The position numbers and the translations under genes were made by a program. Below, piece after piece: positions 6,550-11,969 of a stretch of DNA of 11,969 bases. How positions within the stretch are numbered: position 1 is the stretch's first letter; every line of letters begins with the position of its first letter. The DNA is from Methanocorpusculum sp. Lineage in GTDB: Archaea > Halobacteriota > Methanomicrobia > Methanomicrobiales > Methanocorpusculaceae. Where the stretch lies: assembly GCA_030539595.1 (NCBI GenBank), contig JAUNXW010000043.1, positions 1 through 11,969 of the forward strand, given 5' to 3'. Under the pieces are notes generated by a model, which saw only the letters and a list, made by a program, of their open reading frames with translations, did not search any database and was not told the origin of the DNA.

Positions 6550-6810
6550 ATGGCAGAAATAATCTCCACAATAATAATGGTAATTATAGCAGTTGCTATT
6601 TTTGCACTGCTGTTTTTCATATTCAAGAACTGGTTAAAATTGGTGATAAACGCAATCTGCGGTGTAGTGATTCTGCTGATTGCTTCATTTACAAATATCT
6701 TCCCGAATCTTGGAGCACTTGACTTCTGGCAGGTTTTAATCTGCGCAATCGGAGGTATACCCGGAGCGGTAATTCTTATTATTTTATCGTTATTCGGGAT
6801 TACAATCTGA
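6550..6810 (+). CDS. Small BofA-family-like membrane protein
   Basis: An 86-residue hydrophobic protein with three likely membrane segments, about residues 5-25, 31-46 and 60-84. The second segment and loop (FKNWLKLVINAICGVVILLIASF) and the ending CAIGGIPGAVILIILSLFGI match the conserved pattern of the BofA family: a Lys-Asn-Gly-containing second helix and a G-x-P-G motif (69-72) in the last helix. In Bacillus BofA regulates pro-sigmaK processing. Archaea lack sigma factors, so the role here is unknown; a membrane scaffold for a protease is only speculation. A longer frame begins at TTG 6523, but ATG 6550 is preferred because the added residues are polar and not family-like. No Shine-Dalgarno motif is seen. 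An AT-rich candidate TATA (about 6515-6524) is about 30 nt upstream, consistent with a leaderless message. Confidence 0.68.
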   Translation: MAEIISTIIMVIIAVAIFALLFFIFKNWLKLVINAICGVVILLIASFTNIFPNLGALDFWQVLICAIGGIPGAVILIILSLFGITI

Positions 6811-6816
6811 AAAATA

Positions 6817-6825
6817 TTTTTTTTT
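6817..6825 (+). terminator. Poly-T terminator of the BofA-like gene
   Basis: A nine-T run begins 6 nt after the BofA-like stop codon. There is no strong hairpin before it, which is normal for archaeal intrinsic termination. Confidence 0.65.
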
Positions 6826-6838
6826 ATTCCACGTTAAA

Positions 6839-6961
6839 TAGGACTTACGCAGTGTTTTCTGAAATAGCAAAATACGATATCTTTTGCATGTTTGCTCGGC
6901 TAAGAAACCTAAAGGTTTCCGCTATTTAACAAGCTCACAAAGCGCAACCGCGTAACTCCTA
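6839..6961. mobile_element. MITE-like inverted-repeat element with TA flanks
   Basis: The 123-bp stretch is bounded by imperfect inverted repeats, TAGGACTTACGC at 6839-6850 and GCGTAACTCCTA at 6950-6961, matching at 11 of 12 positions. The outermost TA on each side could be a duplicated TA target, as made by IS630/Tc1-type transposases. Inside are a 6-bp hairpin GAAACC-TAAA-GGTTTC (6904-6919), an AAATAGC/GCTATTT pair (6862-6868, 6921-6927) and an alternative GCAAAA/TTTTGC pair (6867-6872, 6882-6887). There is no open frame, so it would need a transposase supplied from elsewhere. Its right end supplies part of the stop codon of the lipoprotein gene. A structured RNA or simple dyad is the alternative; no second copy exists in this window. 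Confidence 0.5.
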
Positions 6962-7438
6962 ATTAAAGAGATTAGTCATCTTCTGCGCAAGTTCTTCAAA
7001 GTTTTTCCACACAGTGCTGAAATTAACAGCGTCCCAAACTCTTGTGCTGTCTTTTGCGGATATTGGCATATTAACTATCTGGTCGACAATTTCTTCAAAA
7101 CTGTCAGCCCCGCTTTTTGAAGATTCAGACATCTCAAATCCCAAATCTGTGAAAAAATTCGTGTCGTTAATTCCTTTTGAAAGCGAATCTGTTATCGAAT
7201 CAGCCTCACTTTGAGTTATTCCTTCTTTTGAGAATTCAAAACCGAAGAGGTCAACCTTCATATCGAATTTTTCGGTTATCGAACTGTTTGAAAGTAGTTT
7301 GTCAGTGTTGGGCGTGATATATATTTTGCCGACAGTTTCATTTCCAATGACTATATCTGTTGTCTGTGTACCGATACAACCGGCTGATAATATTAGTAAA
7401 ATTGTAATTGCGGCGGCTGCAAACGGTAAATAGTTCAT
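6959..7438 (-). CDS. Predicted lipoprotein of unknown function
   Basis: A 159-residue secreted protein with a hydrophobic leader (about residues 4-20) ending in a lipobox, SAGC, with C21 as the predicted lipid-modified residue. The mature part is acidic and Ser/Thr/Asn-rich, with no motif I recognise. IVIGNETVGKIYI (30-42) looks like short beta strands, and the C-terminal half looks helical. The start at 7438 follows a GATATAG box by about 28 nt and lacks a Shine-Dalgarno motif, suggesting a leaderless transcript. The TAG stop overlaps the right end of the inverted-repeat element, so the original C-terminus may have been slightly altered by an insertion. It is probably anchored on the outer face of the membrane; function unknown. 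Confidence 0.7.
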   Translation of the reverse strand: MNYLPFAAAAITILLILSAGCIGTQTTDIVIGNETVGKIYITPNTDKLLSNSSITEKFDMKVDLFGFEFSKEGITQSEADSITDSLSKGINDTNFFTDLGFEMSESSKSGADSFEEIVDQIVNMPISAKDSTRVWDAVNFSTVWKNFEELAQKMTNLFN

Positions 7439-7462
7439 TAATTGTAGTTTGCGCCGAATGAA

Positions 7463-7469
7463 GATATAG
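7463..7469 (-). promoter_or_regulatory. TATA box of the lipoprotein gene
   Basis: GATATAG (CTATATC on the minus strand) is centred about 28 nt before the lipoprotein ATG. That is the distance expected for transcription starting almost at the start codon. Confidence 0.45.
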
Positions 7470-7500
7470 TTTCTTGATAGATGTATTTACCACAACAAAG

Positions 7501-7526
7501 AAAAAATCAAATAACAAAAAATAAAA
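7501..7526 (-). terminator. Double poly-T terminator after trmJ
   Basis: Read on the minus strand, the trmJ stop is followed by TTTTATTTTTTG and then a second T6 (complements of A runs at 7516-7521 and 7501-7506). These two T6 runs probably end the gatB-topA-pcrB-trmJ transcript before the lipoprotein promoter. Confidence 0.55.
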
Positions 7527-8267
7527 TTATTCCTTATCGTCCCACTCGTGCTCTGCTGAATCATAATCAACATCCGGATGTTTCATTTTCCACTCGGCTC
7601 TTCTTAAAATTCCATGCATTGTACTTGCCTCGCGTGCGGTAAGTTTAGCACGCCCGAGAACTCTTTTTGAAAGTAGCAGAGTTGTTTCGCGCTTTTCTAT
7701 AGGATGACCGATTTCTTCAAGGAATCTGCTTATGTGTCCGTAAAGCGCTTCCATCTCACCTTTTCCCGCCAGAAGATACTCCCCGCGGGGAAGATGCGCA
7801 AGCTCATAGCAGATAACACCAATAGCGTGCGAGATATTCATAATAGGATACTCCTCGCTCGTTGGAATTGTGCAGACAATATCGCAGCGCGAAATCTCCT
7901 CATTATTCAGACCCCAATTCTCGCGCCCGAACAAAATAGAAATTCTACCGTCAACATCTTTAATCATCTCGCGGAGCTCGCCCGGAGAATAATAAGGCAT
8001 TCTCATCGGATGAGAAACAGATTTCGAAAGACCTCCCGTGGTTGCCACAGTTAAATCGCTTCGTGCAAAAACTTCATCCAAAGTCGTAACCTCAGCGTTT
8101 TCCAAAACATCCTTCGCATGCGAAGCACGCGCAGAAGCTTCGATAGTCATCTTCGGCGGGTTAATCAAAACCATATTGTGAAACCCGAAGTTTTTCATAA
8201 CACGCGACGCAAAGCCGATATTTCCCTCATAAAGAGGCTCGACAAGAACTATATCAATTTGAACCAT
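7527..8267 (-). CDS. trmJ: tRNA (cytidine-2'-O)-methyltransferase TrmJ, SPOUT family
   Basis: A 246-residue SPOUT-class RNA methyltransferase. It probably methylates the 2'-hydroxyl of residue 32 in the tRNA anticodon loop using S-adenosylmethionine; archaeal TrmJ is known to act on C32. The three motifs that form the trefoil knot are clear: VEPLYEGNIGFASRVMKNFG (9-28, with N16), ILFGRENWGLNNEEI (111-125) and PIMNISHAIGVICYEL (141-156). The C-terminal helical segment (about 165-225) fits the TrmJ dimer extension, and the tail is very acidic. ATG 8267 abuts the pcrB stop with no gap. A strong GGTGAT ribosome site is embedded in the last pcrB codons, four nucleotides upstream. It is the last gene of the operon, before a double T6. 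A TrmH-type paralogue is possible but less likely. Confidence 0.9.
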   Translation of the reverse strand: MVQIDIVLVEPLYEGNIGFASRVMKNFGFHNMVLINPPKMTIEASARASHAKDVLENAEVTTLDEVFARSDLTVATTGGLSKSVSHPMRMPYYSPGELREMIKDVDGRISILFGRENWGLNNEEISRCDIVCTIPTSEEYPIMNISHAIGVICYELAHLPRGEYLLAGKGEMEALYGHISRFLEEIGHPIEKRETTLLLSKRVLGRAKLTAREASTMHGILRRAEWKMKHPDVDYDSAEHEWDDKE

Positions 8268-8951
8268 TTATATCACCGCATCCACGGTTTCTTTAAGAAC
8301 CGAAGCGCCTTTTTCATAAACCGCATTGCCGACAACAATTGTGTCTGCAAATTCGCTCATCATAGCGGCTTTTTCACCGCAGTCTATACCTCCGCCGTAA
8401 AATAATTTTGTCGATGACAGAACTTCCGAGCAGGCTTTAACAATCTCAGAATCTCCGAAAGTGCCGCTGTATTCAACATAAAACACAGGCATCGAAAAAT
8501 ATTTCTCAGCAAAAACAGCGTAAGAGGCTGCAGCCTCAAGAGTTAAATCACACTTCGCGTTCGTCAGCTTCGCAACTGATGAACTCGGATTCAGCACAAC
8601 GTAAGCCTCTGCAACAACTTTTGACCAGTCTATCTCATAATTTTCAATCCAGTCAGCATGAAGACCCGTAATAAACTCAGTCTTCTGCGAGTTAAAAACC
8701 GACGGAACAAAAACATAATCAAACCCGTCAAAACGCGCTCCCGAAGGCTCTGCTGGCTCTACTGCCAGAGGCAGACCAACATCTTTAACCATATCAAAAA
8801 GTGAACTGAGTTTTTCCGGCGTAACATCAAGAGTTCCAGAAAGAATCAACGCATCTGTCCCGCTTGAAGCAATCTCTTCAACCGCTTCGCTATGTAAAAC
8901 TTTGTCGGGGTCAAGCTTTGTTACATGACGCCAGTTTTTCCAGGAACTCAT
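8268..8951 (-). CDS. pcrB: Geranylgeranylglyceryl phosphate synthase
   Basis: A 227-residue (beta/alpha)8-barrel prenyltransferase that joins geranylgeranyl diphosphate to sn-glycerol-1-phosphate. This is the first committed step of archaeal ether-lipid synthesis, probably at the inner membrane face. Family motifs are HVTKLDPDK (9-17), ALILSGTLDV (34-43), the EAYVVLNPSSSVAKLTNA segment (115-132), FYVEYSGTFG (157-166), LFYGGGI (183-189) and DTIVVGNAVYE (203-213), forming the phosphate- and prenyl-binding loops. It resembles the group I (PcrB-like) enzymes. The open frame extends upstream to 9071 inside topA, but ATG 8951 is correct because the conserved WRHVTKLDPD start follows directly and AGGGA lies 9 nt upstream. 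It lies 4 nt after topA and abuts trmJ, so it is part of one operon. Confidence 0.93.
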   Translation of the reverse strand: MSSWKNWRHVTKLDPDKVLHSEAVEEIASSGTDALILSGTLDVTPEKLSSLFDMVKDVGLPLAVEPAEPSGARFDGFDYVFVPSVFNSQKTEFITGLHADWIENYEIDWSKVVAEAYVVLNPSSSVAKLTNAKCDLTLEAAASYAVFAEKYFSMPVFYVEYSGTFGDSEIVKACSEVLSSTKLFYGGGIDCGEKAAMMSEFADTIVVGNAVYEKGASVLKETVDAVI

Positions 8952-8955
8952 AGGT

Positions 8956-11751
8956 TTATTTCCCTGCTGATTTCTGAGCCGCAGAAATTTCTTTAGCTGA
9001 AATTCCCGTGACCTTTGAAAGAGTTGCGGCGTTTGCTTTCGCAAGCAAATCTGAGCTGTAAATTCCCGCAAGAGCCAGAGGAACTAAAATCTCGGGGCTG
9101 AGTTTACTCTTTAACGGCTCAATACCATCATCAAACGCAGCCTTGCTGACTTTTGCCGGAGCAGGTCTGCAAAGTTTTTCTGCGACAAGCTTCTGATGGT
9201 TACAAATAGTTGTAACAGAAGCCCCTGTTGCAAGAGATAAACCTGCTGCGTGAACAGAAATAAATTTATGCGGGTCGACAAAACCTGCAGCCGCATACTT
9301 CTTCAAAGTAACGACGGGTATACCGTACTCTTTCATCTTCGCGTAATTCACAATATCTTTTGCAGACGCGACAACTGACTTTGCCTCATCTTCTGAGAGT
9401 TTTGCTTCCGTTAAAACCATAGGATTTGCTTCGGAAAGCGCTTCAACACTGCAGATTCCCATCTCAATTAAAGCCCCGGTTATTTTTGAATGACCTCTTC
9501 CTCTTTTCGGAGCAACGTGATTGGAGATGAACTTCTTCATTTCGGTACGTTTCTTAAGCTGAGAAAGAACTTCCTGAGCATCTGAAATCAATTTAACCGC
9601 TTTCGCGTTTGAAATTCCAATCTTTGCAGATAAATCCTGCGGAGTATGCGAAACAAGTTCGGAGATTGTGTAGATGTGCGAAGCATGAAGTTTTGCAACG
9701 CCTGCTTCAGTCATTCCCGGAAGCATCATAAACGACGCAGTATTTGATTTGATATGCGCACAAAGCGGACATCCAATTTTCCACGGGGGAGCACCTTTTC
9801 TTAAGAGCTGAACATGATTCAGTCCGTGAATTTCGCAGACCTCATTTGTTTTAACAGCATTTCCCCATGTTGCCGGAGGAAGACCTGTGTTAAAAGTGCA
9901 CTCAGGATATCCGCTGCACCCAATAAACTGTGATGAGCCCACTCTTCTTATACGCAAAGGTTTGCCGCAGACGGGACAAGAACCTATAGTCTGCTCTTCG
10001 CGTGTTCTTTCGACAATTTCGCTTTCAATTGCCCCGCGGTTCTTTTCGAGGTCGTCGAAAATCTCCGAAAGCATCTTTCTGGATTCTCCAAGAACGCTGT
10101 TTAAAGAAGTCTTGCCGTCAGAAATATCTGCCATATGCTCTTCAAGAGTTTTTGTCATATCGGGTTCGGTAATTGTTCCTGCGAACTTTTCAAGAGATTC
10201 GGTAACAGCTCGACCTATTACAGTAGGCTTAAGCGGATTTCCTTCAATGTATTTTCTTCCGGAAAGTTTGGAGATTACTTCATGCCTCGTGGATTTTGTT
10301 CCAAGACCTAACTCTTCCATTCTCTGAATAAGTCTGCTCTGTGAATATCTTGCCGGCGGCTGAGTCTCTTTCTCTTCACATTTTTTATCCTGAAGTGCGA
10401 CAACCTCGCCTTTTGCAAACACGGGCAGAATATTTTCTTCGGCTTTGCTGTATGGATAAACTGTTCTCCAGCCCGGAACAAGAAGTCTGCCTCCTGTAAT
10501 TGTGTAAGGCTCGGTATTTGCCGAAAGGTTGACCTTCATTGTCTCCCATTCTGCGTCGTTTGATAACGTCGCAAAGAATCTTCTGACAACAAACTCATAA
10601 ATCTTCCAAGAGACTTCGTCGCCTATATCATCAAACGACGCGGCTGATGTCGGATAAATCGGAGGGTGGTCTGTTGTGGATTTTTTACCTCTCGTGGGTG
10701 ACGACCTCTGGTTTGCGAGAACATACTTGGCTTCATTTTCAAACTGACCGTGAGTGAACATCATCAGATGCTCTGTGACGTTCAAACTCTTCGGGTAAGT
10801 TGTGTTGTCCGTTCTCGGATACGAGATAAATCCGCGCATGTATAAATCTTCTGCGCGGTTCATAGCATAAGATGCTGAAACTCCAAGTCTGCCCGCGCCA
10901 ACGATTAATGCGGTTGTATCAAGCGGTGTTGGAGCTCTGTCGATTTTATGTCCAGTGATAATATCGGTAACAGTAACAGGATTTTTCGTTGCGTCGTATG
11001 CGGCTTTTGCCTCAGAATATTTTGTGAATCTTCCGTTTATGTGACGTGCTTCAAGAACATCTTTGCCTTTTGCAAAAGACATTGTCAGCACCCAGTATTT
11101 TGTGGGAACGAAAGCCTCAATTTCACGCTCGCGGTCGACAATCATTGCAAGCGTTGGGCTTTGAACACGTCCGACCGATAAGATATTTTCAGCTCCGCGG
11201 TGGGCTGTGATGGATAAAAATCTCGTAAGAGACGCTCCCCAGACCAAATCAATTATCTGACGAGATTCTCCTGCGGCTGCCAAGTTCATATCAAGAGGTT
11301 CTGCCTCTTCGATGGATTTTATAATCTCATCTTTTGTAACGGCAGAAAATCTCGCACGGTCGATTTTTACGTTTTTGTTTACTGCCCTGATGAGTTCAAA
11401 CGCTTCTTTGCCTATCAATTCTCCTTCGGTATCAAAATCGGTTGCAATGGTTACACGCGTCGCTTTTTTCGCGTGTTTCTGCATTGTCTGAATGATTTTT
11501 TTCTCGGTAGGAACTTTTATTATATCTGCGTCAATTAAAGAACGCGGAGGTCTTTCGGTGCTTCTCCAGTTTTTGTAGCCTTCGACAAAGTCAACTTCAA
11601 CGACGTGACCCCGAAGCCCCATAACAACGGTCTCATCAAACACGTAGTAAACAGCCGAACCGTCTTTTACGGGCGCAACTTTGTTTTTGCCCGCCATAAA
11701 CGCCGCTATCCTCTCTGCAACTATATTTTTTTCGGCAATTATCAGATGCAT
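8956..11751 (-). CDS. topA: DNA topoisomerase I (type IA) with long helical C-terminal tail
   Basis: A 931-residue type IA topoisomerase, which relaxes negatively supercoiled DNA by transient single-strand cleavage. The TOPRIM domain has E7 in IIAEKN and the acidic triad D105, D107, E109 in ATDFDTEGE. The catalytic tyrosine is Y311 in GFISYPRTDN. The gate region runs to about residue 585 and includes ELGLGTKSTRHEVI (480-493). A four-cysteine zinc finger follows (C592, C595, C612, C618), then a CxxH/CxxC pair (C639, H642, C661, C664). Residues about 675-931 form roughly four repeated helix-hairpin-helix-like modules, longer than in many archaeal TopA proteins. ATG 11751 follows the gatB stop by 1 nt, with GGAG six nucleotides upstream in the gatB end. 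It is not reverse gyrase: there is no helicase part. Confidence 0.94.
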   Translation of the reverse strand: MHLIIAEKNIVAERIAAFMAGKNKVAPVKDGSAVYYVFDETVVMGLRGHVVEVDFVEGYKNWRSTERPPRSLIDADIIKVPTEKKIIQTMQKHAKKATRVTIATDFDTEGELIGKEAFELIRAVNKNVKIDRARFSAVTKDEIIKSIEEAEPLDMNLAAAGESRQIIDLVWGASLTRFLSITAHRGAENILSVGRVQSPTLAMIVDREREIEAFVPTKYWVLTMSFAKGKDVLEARHINGRFTKYSEAKAAYDATKNPVTVTDIITGHKIDRAPTPLDTTALIVGAGRLGVSASYAMNRAEDLYMRGFISYPRTDNTTYPKSLNVTEHLMMFTHGQFENEAKYVLANQRSSPTRGKKSTTDHPPIYPTSAASFDDIGDEVSWKIYEFVVRRFFATLSNDAEWETMKVNLSANTEPYTITGGRLLVPGWRTVYPYSKAEENILPVFAKGEVVALQDKKCEEKETQPPARYSQSRLIQRMEELGLGTKSTRHEVISKLSGRKYIEGNPLKPTVIGRAVTESLEKFAGTITEPDMTKTLEEHMADISDGKTSLNSVLGESRKMLSEIFDDLEKNRGAIESEIVERTREEQTIGSCPVCGKPLRIRRVGSSQFIGCSGYPECTFNTGLPPATWGNAVKTNEVCEIHGLNHVQLLRKGAPPWKIGCPLCAHIKSNTASFMMLPGMTEAGVAKLHASHIYTISELVSHTPQDLSAKIGISNAKAVKLISDAQEVLSQLKKRTEMKKFISNHVAPKRGRGHSKITGALIEMGICSVEALSEANPMVLTEAKLSEDEAKSVVASAKDIVNYAKMKEYGIPVVTLKKYAAAGFVDPHKFISVHAAGLSLATGASVTTICNHQKLVAEKLCRPAPAKVSKAAFDDGIEPLKSKLSPEILVPLALAGIYSSDLLAKANAATLSKVTGISAKEISAAQKSAGK

Positions 11752-11752
11752 C

Positions 11753-11969
11753 CTACTCTCCGAGAATCTCAGAAATCATTGCATGAATTTCACGCGGGTC
11801 TGATTTGCCTTTTGTTTCTTTCATGACCTGACCGACAATGAAATTGAGAGCACCCTTCTTTCCTGATTTGTGGTCTGCTATTGCCTGCGGATTCTTTTCA
11901 AGGATTGCTTCAACAATTCCTCTGAAACTCTCTCCTTCCTCACGCTTGAGCCCCAGTCTTTCAACAATT
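11753..11969 (-). CDS. gatB: Aspartyl/glutamyl-tRNA amidotransferase subunit B (3' end only)
   Basis: The last 71 codons of a gene running off the right edge. The visible peptide contains GIVEAILEKNPQAIADHKSG, then KKGALNFIVGQVMKETKGKSDP, and ends in ISEILGE. This is the tRNA-binding GatB/YqeY C-terminal domain. GatB, with GatA and GatC, amidates Asp-tRNA(Asn) and/or Glu-tRNA(Gln). The related archaeal GatE shares this domain, but the GQVMKETKG pattern fits GatB. The 5' part, including the kinase-like domain, is outside the window. It is the first visible gene of the operon, and its final codons hold the topA ribosome site. Confidence 0.88.
   Translation of the reverse strand, partial: IVERLGLKREEGESFRGIVEAILEKNPQAIADHKSGKKGALNFIVGQVMKETKGKSDPREIHAMISEILGE

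Noticed and set aside
7704..8054. Plus-strand open frame opposite trmJ
   Set aside because: Shadow of a gene with intact SPOUT motifs; Arg/Asn-rich translation with no recognisable domain.
8952..9071. Extended pcrB start inside topA
   Set aside because: The extra 40 residues are out-of-frame topA sequence; the conserved GGGP synthase start is at 8951.
1..11969. CRISPR array, tRNA, rRNA, full insertion sequence or defence genes
   Set aside because: No regularly spaced repeats, cloverleaf, rRNA core motif, transposase or defence-family protein was seen on either strand.

Overview
The window looks like chromosomal DNA from a methanogenic archaeon, most likely of the Methanomicrobia/Methanomicrobiales. 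The markers are a geranylgeranylglyceryl phosphate synthase (archaeal ether lipids), a form III RuBisCO next to a ribose-1,5-bisphosphate isomerase, an archaeal-type long FKBP, a DUF5714 protein of the kind found in methanogens, an archaeal TrmJ and GatB. The DNA is AT-rich by eye. Promoters are TATA-box type, gene ends carry poly-T runs, and Shine-Dalgarno motifs of the GGAGGTGAT type occur in some genes but not others. The genus assignment is inference.

Layout. 1-557 has no convincing gene but holds a GC-rich, hairpin-forming block and the promoter of the first gene. 558-2273 (+) carries an FKBP/SlyD-like prolyl isomerase and an AmrS-type radical SAM protein. 2277-3017 (-) is a cysteine-rich DUF5714 protein, convergent with AmrS. 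3188-4117 (+) is a YdjM-like polytopic membrane protein, whose stop codon overlaps that of the convergent RuBisCO. 4114-6283 (-) is a two-gene operon of R15P isomerase then RuBisCO, separated by 1 nt. 6284-6549 is intergenic, with a dyad. 6550-6810 (+) is a small BofA-like membrane protein. 6839-6961 is a short MITE-like inverted-repeat element ending inside the stop codon of the next gene. 6959-7438 (-) is a predicted lipoprotein. 7527-11969 (-) is a tight operon, in transcription order gatB (3' end only), topA, pcrB, trmJ, with gaps of 1, 4 and 0 nt.

How the genes work together. RuBisCO and R15P isomerase are consecutive steps of the archaeal AMP/nucleoside salvage route: ribose-1,5-bisphosphate goes to ribulose-1,5-bisphosphate, then to two 3-phosphoglycerate. 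All catalytic residues I could place are present in both. The gatB-topA-pcrB-trmJ operon mixes information processing (tRNA-dependent amidation, DNA topology, tRNA methylation) with the first committed step of archaeal lipid synthesis. Several single genes (R15P isomerase, lipoprotein, membrane proteins) have a TATA box about 27-33 nt from the start codon and no Shine-Dalgarno motif, suggesting leaderless transcripts. Internal operon genes carry clear Shine-Dalgarno motifs.

I found no complete new defence or mobile system. The best candidates for something undescribed are the 123-bp inverted-repeat element, the structured GC-rich block near the left edge, and the four-module helix-hairpin-helix-like tail of topoisomerase I.
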